Of a stretch of 35,326 nt of DNA, positions 9,104 to 18,292 are shown in pieces. The stretch lies in the NCBI GenBank assembly GCA_903911135.1, contig CAIWCG010000175.1, positions 1 through 35,326 on the forward strand, in the 5' to 3' direction. This DNA is from an uncultured Bacteroidota bacterium. Its GTDB lineage: Bacteria > Bacteroidota > Bacteroidia > AKYH767-A > JABDAW01. The notes below the pieces were generated by a model. The model did not search any database. It worked only from the letters and a program-made list of their open reading frames with translations, and was not told the DNA's origin. Every line of letters starts with the position of its first letter. The first letter of the stretch is position 1. Made by a program: the position numbers and the translations under genes.

Positions 9104-10630
9104 TTATTTTATCAAAACAATTTTGCCTTTATCAATAGCTTCATTATTCGTAATTTCCCAAAGATAAATCCCATTGTTCAAAGGAGAAATGTCGATAGTT
9201 TCTTTGCCTTCAGTGCTGGAAAGGCCACGACTGCAAACGATTCTTCCCATGATGTCCTTCAATTGAAAAATGCTATTTGGAGAATTGACCTTATAGGCTA
9301 CCACAATGCTTCCATTGTTTGGATTCGGAAAGATATTCACATGGTTGTCATTCAAAATCTTTGGGATACCGATATTGAATGTTCCGGCAATATTAGACAT
9401 GGATACATTGTAATTCATATTGCTTATTCTTAGAGAAGGATTGCAGCCCGAAGGGTTGGTGGCTTCTATAAGATAATAGATATTTCCGGCAGGTGGAAAT
9501 GAATCCGTGTATTGCAACGTGGTGTTTGAAACAGTTGTCAACAAGGTCAGGGAAGTAGGTGATGCGCCTCGGTAAATGGAGTAGGAGGGGAACCAAAATC
9601 CTTCTGATGAATCCCAATTTAGTACCCAGGATGAACCGCTGCCCGAACTCAAGGTAAGATGGATGGTTTTATGTTGGGTACTAAGGTTGGAGATGATGCC
9701 GCAACTATCCTTGAAAGCCAGCTTGTAACGATTGGAAATCATGTCGGGATAAGAGCCTGTGTCGATAAAGCTGCTGAAGGCAGAACCGGCTTGAATGCCG
9801 CATGGAGCATAGGTTCCTATGGTGCTGGTTTCTTTATAAATCACGAAAGAGTCGATCTGGATTCCGGTAGGTTTATCCCAGGCTATCACATTTTTATGGG
9901 TGGCACTGTCCACACTGGTGATGCATAGCGGAATGGCTGGAAACGGACCATTGAGGGGAGTAAATCTTCTTCCATCATTCATGGCGCTCCATTGCGATGG
10001 AACATTTCTTCCAGTGGCAACGAAAGCCACGGTACCAGAGGCATTCTGTATCCCTTCTATGGCACTTCCGTTGTTCCAGTTGGAGCATATGGACTTGGTT
10101 TGAATATGTATTGATATGGTATTGACGGTTTCGCTTAAGATAATTTGTCCGGTATATTTTTGAGTGAGACAACCGAACATGGGAATGGAATCGAAGGAGA
10201 CGATGAACTTGCTGTTCGGGCTGGAACCAAGGGTTTTGTAATGAATGAATCCGGCATTGACATTATACAAATCTATCCAGGGGCCAAAGATGGTATTCAA
10301 AGGATTGTCGATGGAAGGGATGGGGGTGGCTATGTTCCAGGCAGAACTGGCATTGGCCCTGGTGGTATCGAAGGTGATGAGGCCATTGTTTGATATGATG
10401 ACTTTGGTATAATCTACATCGAAATAGCGAAATGTAAAACCGAGAGGAATGACGGAACTATAAGTATTGTCGGGCAAGGATAGGAGGGTGTCGCCATCGA
10501 TGGGGTTGTAGGAATAGGCGATGGTATCGACGCGATATCCGATGAAATGACATGGATTCTGTGCGCTGTTATCTTTTGTGGTGAGTAGTGCGATAATTGC
10601 AAAAATCATTGTCAAGAGGTAATTTTTCAT
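9104..10630 (-). CDS. T9SS-secreted protein with nidogen-like N-terminal region
   Basis: 508 residues with signal peptide (1-23). The region at about 40-225 (LGFTFRYFDVDYTKVIISNNG, IFGPWIDLYN, QIILSETVNTISIH) resembles the fold often found at the N-terminus of Bacteroidota secreted proteins with nidogen-like extracellular modules. Residues about 235-400 look like fibronectin type III or Ig-like beta domains. A type A T9SS sorting domain is clear at about 425-508 (NIFPNPNNGSIVVAYK, GIYLWEITNN, KGKIVLIK). Substrate or ligand is unknown. The last residues match the end of the protein encoded at 10782-12224 closely, suggesting the sorting domains share recent ancestry. Confidence 0.87.
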   Translation of the reverse strand: MKNYLLTMIFAIIALLTTKDNSAQNPCHFIGYRVDTIAYSYNPIDGDTLLSLPDNTYSSVIPLGFTFRYFDVDYTKVIISNNGLITFDTTRANASSAWNIATPIPSIDNPLNTIFGPWIDLYNVNAGFIHYKTLGSSPNSKFIVSFDSIPMFGCLTQKYTGQIILSETVNTISIHIQTKSICSNWNNGSAIEGIQNASGTVAFVATGRNVPSQWSAMNDGRRFTPLNGPFPAIPLCITSVDSATHKNVIAWDKPTGIQIDSFVIYKETSTIGTYAPCGIQAGSAFSSFIDTGSYPDMISNRYKLAFKDSCGIISNLSTQHKTIHLTLSSGSGSSWVLNWDSSEGFWFPSYSIYRGASPTSLTLLTTVSNTTLQYTDSFPPAGNIYYLIEATNPSGCNPSLRISNMNYNVSMSNIAGTFNIGIPKILNDNHVNIFPNPNNGSIVVAYKVNSPNSIFQLKDIMGRIVCSRGLSSTEGKETIDISPLNNGIYLWEITNNEAIDKGKIVLIK

Positions 10631-10781
10631 TCCTATAGTGTTTGTTATTGCGCAAAATTAGACAAAATTAAGAAAGCTAATAATATTTAATGATCCCTCT
10701 CTTTCCAAGCAGGAATGGAAGAAGATACTTGCAGACCTGTGAGGATGAAAAATCTGTGAGGTGTTAGGGTCACAGCGGGGT

Positions 10782-12224
10782 TTATTTTATCAATGCTATT
10801 TTTCCTTTCGATAGGATACTTAAATTATTGATTACTTCCCAGAAATAGATACCATTTACAAGACTTGATATATTAAAAGTTTCTAAACCATTAGAGGAAT
10901 TTAAATGATAATTATACACCTCTCTGCCCGTTATGTCTTTTAATCTAAACAATGAATTCTGATTATTTATTTCATAGTTTATTGTTATCTTATCTAAATT
11001 TGAATACACTGCCAAGTAATTATTATTATTATATTCCTTTATACCAGTAGTTTCGCCTCCTACCTCATTCAAATAAAAGTAAGGACCAACCCCCTCTGCA
11101 AAATTAAAGCTATGAATTTCAGTGTATGTATTGGTCAAGAGGTCGTATTTATAAATATTTCCCTGACCATTTGTGCCACCAGTACTTGTTGTACCATATA
11201 GTTTTCCATCAGTGGCTTGAACAGGATTGCCTATTGGTTGGTATCCTCCATTGCCTCCTGTGAAATCATGAATGTCTATATAGGAATTATTCGATATATC
11301 AAAACTGAATAATAAACCATAACCTAAATTCCCACCAGTTTCACATACTCCATAAATTAATCCGTTGGTTGCTTTAATCAGGGAACCAATCGGGGTAATC
11401 CCTGTCAATGTTGTAAAATTATAAAGTACTGTATATGCATTGGTATGAACATTAATACTATAGATAACCCCCCAATTATTTAAGCCACCTTTATTAGTAG
11501 TGCCAATAAATATACTGTCGTTTATTTGTATAGGAGCACCAATAGGAGAATGAGACATACAACCAGAAGTACAATTAAAATCATGTATATCTGTTACAAC
11601 ATTTGTAACAGGGTTCAGGCAAAACATATATCCGGCAGTATCATAGCCACCATAAGTTACAATACCATACATCAGTCCATTGTTTGCCTGCATTATGGCG
11701 TCAGAAGTATTAGCGCCTGTAAAATAGTTTAAATTGTAAACAACTGTATAATTTAAACTAATGAGATCAAAACTGAAGATTACACCTCCGTTATATGTTC
11801 CTCCTATATTTGTTACCCCATATAATTTCCCATTGCTTGCAAGTATTAATCTTGAACAACCTGTACCACCGTCAAAACACCCATCATTTGTATTAAAATC
11901 ATAAAGATCGATATAGACATTGGCTGCCGTATCATAACTATAAATGACACCTTCATAGTTATTTGCCCCACCATCTGCGCAACCATAAAATTTGCCATTA
12001 TGCATCACCATATTTGTTATCGGGCTATATCCTGTAATTAATGATGGGAATCCGAAGGGACCAGCAAAGTTTGAGCCATCGCCATTAATTCTAAATATTG
12101 ATCCATCTAATATCCCGCCATTAGTAGTCGTACCCCAAAATTGTGGTATTTGAGCATCAAGTTTAATAGATGCAATGGTTAATAAAAGAATTAACCAACA
12201 TCTTATTTTATTTATATTTTTCAT
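10782..12224 (-). CDS. T9SS-type secreted protein with GloVer-type tandem repeats
   Basis: 480 residues with signal peptide (about 1-24). About seven repeats of roughly 50 residues fill residues 27-390, each with the pattern GKLYGVTNIGGTYNGGVIFS followed by a D-F-N segment. This is the choice-of-anchor GloVer repeat (TIGR03803-like), predicted to form a beta-propeller or solenoid. The C-terminus (about 405-480) ends like a type A T9SS domain (LFRLKDITGREVYNY, GIYFWEVINN, KGKIALIK), but the usual FPNP motif is absent: the equivalent position reads VYSNLDKITINYE. Secretion may still work because the last strands are intact. Function unknown; family proteins are surface or secreted. Confidence 0.88.
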   Translation of the reverse strand: MKNINKIRCWLILLLTIASIKLDAQIPQFWGTTTNGGILDGSIFRINGDGSNFAGPFGFPSLITGYSPITNMVMHNGKFYGCADGGANNYEGVIYSYDTAANVYIDLYDFNTNDGCFDGGTGCSRLILASNGKLYGVTNIGGTYNGGVIFSFDLISLNYTVVYNLNYFTGANTSDAIMQANNGLMYGIVTYGGYDTAGYMFCLNPVTNVVTDIHDFNCTSGCMSHSPIGAPIQINDSIFIGTTNKGGLNNWGVIYSINVHTNAYTVLYNFTTLTGITPIGSLIKATNGLIYGVCETGGNLGYGLLFSFDISNNSYIDIHDFTGGNGGYQPIGNPVQATDGKLYGTTSTGGTNGQGNIYKYDLLTNTYTEIHSFNFAEGVGPYFYLNEVGGETTGIKEYNNNNYLAVYSNLDKITINYEINNQNSLFRLKDITGREVYNYHLNSSNGLETFNISSLVNGIYFWEVINNLSILSKGKIALIK

Positions 12225-12379
12225 ATTTTCTAATCATAATAATTATCATCCCCGCAAACATACAAAAACAAACTCAGGTTTCCAATTTGTTGCAAGGAAT
12301 ACTTATCAACCTGTATGCACTCATATCTTTTTTTACCTTCCTTTTTGGGGAGAGGAAGCGACTGCTTTTGCAAAATAGT

Positions 12380-12637
12380 CGATTGACTAAGAAGTTAAGT
12401 CGATTGACTTAAGAAGTTAAACGTATATTATAAACTCTTAAACGTGTGTTATAAACTCTTAAACGTATGTTATAGACATTTAAACGTGTGTTATAAACTC
12501 TTAAACGTATGTTATAAACTCTTAAACGTGTGTTATAGACTCTTATACGTGTGTTATAGACATTTAAACGTGTGTTATAAACTCTTAAACGTATGTTATA
12601 GACAATGAAACGCCTCTTTCAATGTCTTAGTCAATCG
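12380..12637. repeat. Inverted repeat bracketing array 3
   Basis: CGATTGACTAAG at 12380-12391 has its exact reverse complement CTTAGTCAATCG at 12626-12637. Array 3 lies between the arms. A near-duplicate of the left arm (CGATTGACTTAAG) follows at 12401-12413, 21 bp on, so the left arm already has the array period. Confidence 0.75.
12417..12605. repeat. 21-bp tandem array 3 (9 units)
   Basis: Nine units start every 21 bp from 12417 to 12585. The core is TTAAACGTGTGTTATAAACTC-like; versions GTGTGTT/GTATGTT and AAACTC/AGACAT alternate in mixed combinations, suggesting duplication of unit pairs. It lies in the gap between the divergent genes starting at 12224 (minus) and 13481 (plus). Confidence 0.93.
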
Positions 12638-12664
12638 TTTCTTTAAGCTACAGAGGTGTTTTTA
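12608..12664. repeat. Hairpin next to array 3
   Basis: AAACGCCTCT at 12608-12617 pairs with AGAGGTGTTT at 12652-12661 (one G-T pair), enclosing the right arm of the array-3 inverted repeat. A T-run follows on plus (TTTTT). It could end a transcript crossing the array on plus. Confidence 0.5.
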
Positions 12665-12917
12665 TGGCTTATTCATGCCCTTGTCAACGGGTGTCATGGT
12701 CTTGAATGTTAATCTAGATGGTTGTTGTTATAAATTCAGTTAAAATGCTTTCTCCTAAGGCTTTTATTGAGCTTATATTTACCTTCATCATCTATGTAAA
12801 ATCATATGATGTATCTGATTGGCATCACCATAATATCCATTCGTCCTTCAATAAGAAATAGGATGCCGTTCATGTAAAATAATCCCTTCAAATAAGGAAT
12901 AGGTAGTGGTACATAAA
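12665..12917. other. Gene-free spacer between arrays 3 and 4
   Basis: About 250 bp of AT-rich sequence with no convincing ORF, RNA or repeat, apart from a degenerate approach to array 4 at its right end (GGTAGTGGTACATAAA). Confidence 0.5.
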
Positions 12918-13169
12918 TTATAAGTAGTGTTACTTAGGTTATAAGTAACACTACTTACGTTATAAGTAGCACTACTTACGTTATAAGTAACACTACTTAC
13001 GTTATAAGTAACACTACTTAGGTTAAAAGTAGCACTATTTAGGTTATAAGTAACACTACTTAAGTTATAAGTAACACTACTTAGGTTATAAGTAGCACTA
13101 CTTAAGTTATAAGTAGCACTACTTAAGTTATAAGTAGCACTACTTGTATAATAAGTAACACTACTTATT
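12918..13169. repeat. 21-bp tandem array 4 (12 units, dyad-symmetric core)
   Basis: Twelve units start every 21 bp from 12918. The core is AAGTAACACTACTT or AAGTAGCACTACTT, itself an inverted repeat (AAGTA/TACTT). The first unit instead carries AAGTAGTGTTACTT, the exact reverse complement of the AACACT version. The linker between cores is CGTTAT, GGTTAT or AGTTAT. Sequence and symmetry differ from array 3, only 310 bp away, but the period is the same. Confidence 0.95.
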
Positions 13170-13453
13170 TTCAAATTAGCAGGTTTTAGAATGTGTTTTA
13201 TGTTGTTACAAAAGCATTTGAAAGCGTTAAAAGGATTAAACAGCCTATTAAATTTCAATGCAATGCCTGATGAAAAAGTATAGGATGGATTTCAAGTGAA
13301 ATGCATATTGCTATAAACATCATTGATAGCATTAGATAGATGCAAGACTACTTGGCTTTTCGAACCGATGAAAGAAAGAAACTCATGCAGGCATCTGTTT
13401 GTTCATATAGTATAGTTCTGTCTTTGGTTAATGAAACATTACTTGATATTTCA

Positions 13454-13461
13454 TAGATTTG
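13454..13461 (+). promoter_or_regulatory. Putative -7 element of the gene at 13481
   Basis: TAGATTTG matches TAnnTTTG and is 20 bp upstream of the ATG. A -33 TTTG at the usual distance is not evident (nearest 13423-13426). The rest of 13170-13453 shows no gene or repeat. Confidence 0.4.
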
Positions 13462-13480
13462 CAGAAAGAATTTTAGGTTC

Positions 13481-13978
13481 ATGAAACAACTTTTGTCTAT
13501 TTTGTTTTGCATTGCATGGATGTCATCATTTGGCCAGAATCATTTGAACATAGAGAAATGGAATGGCTCGATACATAAGCGCTTTTTTGCCAATGATTAC
13601 CTGTGGCTGAAGACCAGCGACACGGGCGTTTGGATAGGAGGGAGGATTGATTCGATAAGGGAGAAATCGGTGGTGGCAGATGGCAACGATGTGGAAATAG
13701 CTGCCATATATAGCATCAAAACAAGGCGAGAAAATGCCAATTACAAAGCAGATGGTGCCGTAATAGCATTGGGAGGATTTATTTTACCGATACTTGGAAT
13801 TACGAATAATCTGCTGGACCATAAACGGCCCTTGTTGCCGGTTTCAAATATCGCTTTCAGCAGTGTCATGGTGGTGGGTGGATTACTGCTGACGCGACTG
13901 GAGTTCAGAATTTATGTCCTTGGAAAAAGATGGCACTTGAAGTCCGCCATAGATGACCGGATTCGGACCGATTATTGA
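13481..13978 (+). CDS. Small exported/membrane protein, unknown function
   Basis: 165 residues with an N-terminal signal peptide (1-18, SSFGQ). The middle (about 35-80) is a compact beta-rich segment (LWLKTSDTGVWIGGRIDSI) of the kind often found in Bacteroidota proteins that set out a small surface property. Two hydrophobic helices follow at about 93-115 and 120-140, then a basic C-terminus (KRWHLKSAIDDRIRTDY). Not recognised beyond that. Its last 7 bases overlap the end of the convergent DUF3108 gene. Confidence 0.75.
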   Translation: MKQLLSILFCIAWMSSFGQNHLNIEKWNGSIHKRFFANDYLWLKTSDTGVWIGGRIDSIREKSVVADGNDVEIAAIYSIKTRRENANYKADGAVIALGGFILPILGITNNLLDHKRPLLPVSNIAFSSVMVVGGLLLTRLEFRIYVLGKRWHLKSAIDDRIRTDY

Positions 13979-14763
13979 GTCTTGTTGATGATGTTTGCCA
14001 AGCCGGAATAGGAGGAAAGGTCGATTTTTATGGAACCTATCAGCAGTTCGGATTCTACTCGGATGGGGAGGTGATTGAGGTCGTCTGATATCCACAATGT
14101 CATGCCTTCTTGGTCTTTGAATATTCTGCCTTTTTGAAGTTGTGGAGAGAATTTCATGCAAGGAAAAGTGCCGAGTTTGGTTTCGATGGTTTGTTTGCCC
14201 AAATATTTGATGCCCATGGGATAAATTTTGTTGTCGAGGAAAATTTCGATGGTGAGCACGTCGCCTTCCTTGAGGTTATTGTAGTCAAGTGTTCTGGCAT
14301 AATAAAAGGATGACAAGAGGTCTTGGATATTATCTGGCACTTCCTTGACTTCCTTACCGGTGCTGACGGTATTTTTGTAGGGATTGAAACTGTAATCCTG
14401 CGTTATCTTATAACCTCCTTCGTTTACGCGGCGAATAAAAACCCATGGAGAAATGGCATCGGCATCTAGGAAGGTTTCGTACCTGTCTTCCACCTTAAAG
14501 AACCAATTGAAGGCGCCAAGCGACTTGCCTATCCCCACTACATGATAGACATCCCTAGGTCCCACCTTCTCGAACGGAGCCTTGATTTCCAAGGAACATT
14601 CGCCAGCATCGATAACGCCATAATGAACGCGGAAGGTGAGCTTTTCGCCACATCTGTAAGCCGAATTCTTAATGTGTGGCAACGTCTTTTGTGCCATTGC
14701 CAAAGAGGCATAAAAGGAAAAGATGGCCAATAGGATGATGGTGTGGATGTTTGACCTTTTCAT
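13972..14763 (-). CDS. DUF3108 domain-containing periplasmic protein
   Basis: 263 residues from the ATG at 14761-14763; this start gives a good signal peptide (MKRSNIHTIILLAIFSFY, then LAMAQ), whereas the longest ORF adds 17 non-hydrophobic residues. The mature protein matches the DUF3108 pattern: YRCGEKLTFRVHYGVIDAGE near the start, VEDRYETFLDAD, then GTFPCMKFSPQLQKGRIF and LWISDDLNHLPIRVE at the end. The family is a secreted beta-sandwich of unknown role, often annotated only by domain. Its stop overlaps the convergent neighbour. It is upstream-adjacent on the same strand to scpB, with a gap of 86 bp, so a shared transcript is possible. Confidence 0.88.
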   Translation of the reverse strand: MKRSNIHTIILLAIFSFYASLAMAQKTLPHIKNSAYRCGEKLTFRVHYGVIDAGECSLEIKAPFEKVGPRDVYHVVGIGKSLGAFNWFFKVEDRYETFLDADAISPWVFIRRVNEGGYKITQDYSFNPYKNTVSTGKEVKEVPDNIQDLLSSFYYARTLDYNNLKEGDVLTIEIFLDNKIYPMGIKYLGKQTIETKLGTFPCMKFSPQLQKGRIFKDQEGMTLWISDDLNHLPIRVESELLIGSIKIDLSSYSGLANIINKTQ

Positions 14764-14849
14764 TGGCAGGTGTTGTTCAATATTGTTTGGATATTTATTC
14801 ATTTTGGATGTCATATTGATGGAGTTAATACAAATGTTATTCCAAAATT

Positions 14850-15437
14850 CTATTCAACTGCATTTTCTGCTTCATTGATTTCTTGAGGTTGGGCAATGTT
14901 GGTATTTTCAGGGGCAATATCCTTTAGTTGTGGCAAGTCTTTTGGGTTTTTAATTCCGAAGTATTCCATAAAGGTTTTGCTGGTGACGAACTGCATGGCT
15001 TTGCCTGGCCCTTCGCTCTTTCCTTTAATCTCTATCAGGTCTTTTTCCAACAGTTTCTGAATGCTGTAATTGCAATCCACCCCACGAATCTGCTCTACTT
15101 CTGATTTGGTTACCGGTTGCTTGTATGCAATGATGGAAAGTGTTTCAAGAGCGGCTGTAGATAATCTTTTTTGAGCCTTTTGCTGCAGTAGAACATTCAA
15201 GGTAGTCTGGTATTCCTTTTTTGTGAGAAATTGATACCCGTTTGCAATTTCAGCAAGCTCAAAGGAGAAGTCTTCATGGTTGTATTTCGTCTTGAGTTCT
15301 TCTATGGTTGAAATGATATCCTCGTTTGGTATATCCCAATCGAAAACACTCTTGAGACAAGAAGCGATTTCATCAATGGTAATGCTCTGTTCAGCCACAA
15401 AGATCAATGCTTCGATATGTTGTTTAAGTACTTGCAT
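14850..15437 (-). CDS. scpB: Segregation and condensation protein B
   Basis: 195 residues. ScpB is the winged-helix kleisin-binding subunit of the SMC-ScpAB condensin that organises and segregates the chromosome. Two winged-helix domains are visible: residues about 1-85 (HIEALIFVAEQSITIDEIA, GYQFLTKKEY) and about 90-165 (RLSTAALETLSIIAYKQPVT, RGVDCNYSIQKLLEKDLIE, GKAMQFVTSKTFMEYFGI). The C-terminal tail (from about 170) is acidic and low-complexity. It begins 6 bp after the leuS stop, so the two are very likely co-transcribed. scpA and smc are not in the window. Confidence 0.95.
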   Translation of the reverse strand: MQVLKQHIEALIFVAEQSITIDEIASCLKSVFDWDIPNEDIISTIEELKTKYNHEDFSFELAEIANGYQFLTKKEYQTTLNVLLQQKAQKRLSTAALETLSIIAYKQPVTKSEVEQIRGVDCNYSIQKLLEKDLIEIKGKSEGPGKAMQFVTSKTFMEYFGIKNPKDLPQLKDIAPENTNIAQPQEINEAENAVE

Positions 15438-15443
15438 AATTAT

Positions 15444-18200
15444 TTAAAGGACTATGTTTACTATTCTGTTCGGAACTACAATTATATTCTTTGGTGTCTT
15501 GCCGGCCATCAGTTTTATCACTTCGTCATGAGCCAAAATTGTTGAGGATATCTCTTCTTTTGTAAGATTTAACGGCAAGGATATCTTGGTTCTTGTTTTT
15601 CCATTGATTGAAATGGGATATTCGAAGTTCTGGTCGATTATATACTCCTCTTTCCATTCGGGAAAGTTGGCATAAGTGATGGTTCCGGTGTTTCCCATCA
15701 AAGACCACAGCTCTTCAGTGATGTGTGGAGCATAAGGTGCAAGAATAATGGCAAGGGGTTCCAGTATTCCACGCTTGTTGCACTTCAAATCAGTCAATTC
15801 ATTCACGCATATCATGAAAGAACTCACCGAAGTATTGAAAGAAAACCGTTCCATATCCTCTTCTGTCTTCTTGATGGTCTTATGAAGTATTTTAAGCTCA
15901 GCAGGAGTAGGTGATTCGTCAGAAACTTGGAAGTTATTGTCGCCATCATGGTATAATCTCCAAAACTTCCTGATGAACTTCGACACACCTTCTATGCCGT
16001 TGGTGTTCCATGGCTTAGGCAGCTCCAAAGGACCAAGGAACATCTCATAAATACGCAAACAATCGGCACCATATTTCGCAATGATGTCATCAGGAGTTAC
16101 AACATTGTATTTGGATTTGGACATCTTCTCAATTTCTGGCACCAATAAGATGAATTGCTTTCCAGTTTCATCAGTTTTCCAAGACAATGCATTCATTTCA
16201 AGATTGGTAAACATCTTTTTCACTTCCGTAAACCTGTCTATCATCAATCTATCCTTGTCATCGGCATATTCTATTGGTATTCGATAACTGATTTGCTTTC
16301 CATCATTCGTGTTTTCATTCAAAAACAAGGATCTTCCCAATATCATTCCCTGATTAATCAACTTCTTGGCTGGTTCTTTCGCCGGAATAAGGCCCAAATC
16401 ATAAAGAAACTTCGTCCAGAAGCGCACATACAGCAAATGTCCTGTTGCATGTTCCGCTCCACCTATATATAAGTCCACATCTTGCCAGTAATTTACCGCA
16501 TCCTTCGACACAAATTCCCCGTTGTTCGTTGCATCCATGTATCTTAGGTAGTACCAAGACGATCCTGCCCACCCAGGCATGGTGTTAGTCTCCAAAGGAT
16601 AGCCATCCTTAGTTATCCAGTTCTTTGCCCTTGCCAACGGAGGCTCTCCTGTTTCCGTAGGAAGGTAAGCATCCACATCCGGCAGTTCCAAAGGCAAATC
16701 TTTCTCATCCAAAGTGTAAGGAAGTCCATCCTTATAGTAAACAGGAAACGGTTCTCCCCAATAACGCTGACGGCTAAAGATGGCATCGCGCAATCGATAG
16801 TTAACCTTGCCCTTACCCAAGCCTTTTTCTTCTATTTTCTCAATGATTTTCTTTATCGCAGCCTTCACATGAAGGCCATTTAGGAAATCCGAATTCACCA
16901 AACTGCCTTCTTTCGCATCATAAGCCTCCTTGCTGATGTCGCCACCCGAAACAACCTCTATTATTGGCAAGTCAAAGTACTTGGCAAAGGCATAATCACG
17001 GGTATCATGGGCAGGAACAGCCATCACAGCGCCAGTTCCATATCCAGCCAAGACATAATCGCCAATCCAAACGGGAATCTTCGCTCCGCTGAAGGTATGA
17101 ATGGCATAAGCACCGGTAAACACCCCTGAAATCTTCTTCACATCGGCCATCCTTTCGCGTTCACTGCGGTTTTTCGAGAGTTCCACATAAGCATTCACTG
17201 CATCTTTTTGGTCAGCAGTGGAAATTTTCTTTACCAATTCGTGTTCGGGGGCAAGAGTCAAGAACGTGGCACCGAATATGGTGTCAGGTCTGGTTGTAAA
17301 AACCTCTATCTCCTCATCCAAACCCTCCAATTTGAACCGCAAGCTGCTACCTTCGCTCTTGCCAATCCAATTTTCCTGAATCTCCTTGATGCTTGGGCTC
17401 CAATCCAGGTCCTTCAAGTCATTCAACAGTCTATCGGCATAAGCAGAAATGCGCAGCGACCACTGTTTCATGAGTTTCCTCACCACCGGATAGCCACCAC
17501 GTTCCGAAAACCCATCCTTCACCTCCTCATTAGCCAACACCGTTCCCAGTTGAGGGCACCAGTTCACCATGGTATCCGAAAGAAAGGCCATTCTATAGTT
17601 CAGCAATAGTGTTTGTTGGGCTTTCTCATCCATCTTTTTCCAATCATCGGCAGAAAAAACGCCCACCTCCTCACAAGCAGCCCACACATCCCCATTCCCA
17701 TGGCTTTCAAACACCGTTATCAAGGTCTTTATGTCCTCCGCCTTGTCCGTTTTCTTGTTATACCACGAATGAAACAGCTTGATGAATATCCACTGCGTCC
17801 ATTTATAGAAATCCGCGTTCGAAGTCCGCACCTCACGGTCCCAATCAAACGAAAAACCTATTGCATCCAGCTGCTCGCGATACCTGTTTATGTTCTGTTC
17901 GGTCGTTATTGCCGGATGCTGCCCCGTTTGAATGGCATATTGCTCGGCAGGCAAGCCAAAAGCATCATAGCCCATGGGATGCAACACCTCAAAACCCTTC
18001 AGCCGCTTGAATCTCGCGATGATGTCCGACGCAATATATCCCAGCGGATGCCCCACATGCAAACCCGCACCCGAAGGATACGGAAACATGTCCAAAACAT
18101 AATATTTAGGCTTCTCCGAACCGTTTTTGGCGGCGTAAGTCTTGTTTTTTGCCCAATAATTCCGCCACTTCCTCTCTACATCTGTGAAATCATATTCCAT
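15444..18200 (-). CDS. leuS: Leucyl-tRNA synthetase
   Basis: 918 residues, normal for bacterial LeuRS. It charges tRNA-Leu with leucine in the cytosol. The class I signature is PYPSGAGLHVGHPLGY with HVGH at residues 48-51, and KMSKSKYN follows in the C-terminal part of the catalytic core. The CP1 editing domain is present (TTRPDTIFGATFLTLAPEHE, GYGTGAVMAVPAHDTRDYAF). The adenylate-binding region WAGSSWYYLRYMD is intact, and the anticodon-binding helical domain and C-terminal region complete the protein. It appears fully functional and heads the leuS-scpB pair. Confidence 0.98.
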   Translation of the reverse strand: MEYDFTDVERKWRNYWAKNKTYAAKNGSEKPKYYVLDMFPYPSGAGLHVGHPLGYIASDIIARFKRLKGFEVLHPMGYDAFGLPAEQYAIQTGQHPAITTEQNINRYREQLDAIGFSFDWDREVRTSNADFYKWTQWIFIKLFHSWYNKKTDKAEDIKTLITVFESHGNGDVWAACEEVGVFSADDWKKMDEKAQQTLLLNYRMAFLSDTMVNWCPQLGTVLANEEVKDGFSERGGYPVVRKLMKQWSLRISAYADRLLNDLKDLDWSPSIKEIQENWIGKSEGSSLRFKLEGLDEEIEVFTTRPDTIFGATFLTLAPEHELVKKISTADQKDAVNAYVELSKNRSERERMADVKKISGVFTGAYAIHTFSGAKIPVWIGDYVLAGYGTGAVMAVPAHDTRDYAFAKYFDLPIIEVVSGGDISKEAYDAKEGSLVNSDFLNGLHVKAAIKKIIEKIEEKGLGKGKVNYRLRDAIFSRQRYWGEPFPVYYKDGLPYTLDEKDLPLELPDVDAYLPTETGEPPLARAKNWITKDGYPLETNTMPGWAGSSWYYLRYMDATNNGEFVSKDAVNYWQDVDLYIGGAEHATGHLLYVRFWTKFLYDLGLIPAKEPAKKLINQGMILGRSLFLNENTNDGKQISYRIPIEYADDKDRLMIDRFTEVKKMFTNLEMNALSWKTDETGKQFILLVPEIEKMSKSKYNVVTPDDIIAKYGADCLRIYEMFLGPLELPKPWNTNGIEGVSKFIRKFWRLYHDGDNNFQVSDESPTPAELKILHKTIKKTEEDMERFSFNTSVSSFMICVNELTDLKCNKRGILEPLAIILAPYAPHITEELWSLMGNTGTITYANFPEWKEEYIIDQNFEYPISINGKTRTKISLPLNLTKEEISSTILAHDEVIKLMAGKTPKNIIVVPNRIVNIVL

Positions 18201-18292
18201 AATCTTGTCCTCTACCTTTAAACTTTTTCAATGCTGCGAATGTAGAAAAAAAGCCGTTACTCCCAATCCGCCAATGATGGCCCGATGGAAGC

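Noticed and set aside
12848-13258. Minus-strand 136-residue ORF across array 4
   Set aside because: Mostly repeat translation (SSATYNL). The short unique N-terminus shows no signal peptide or family resemblance.
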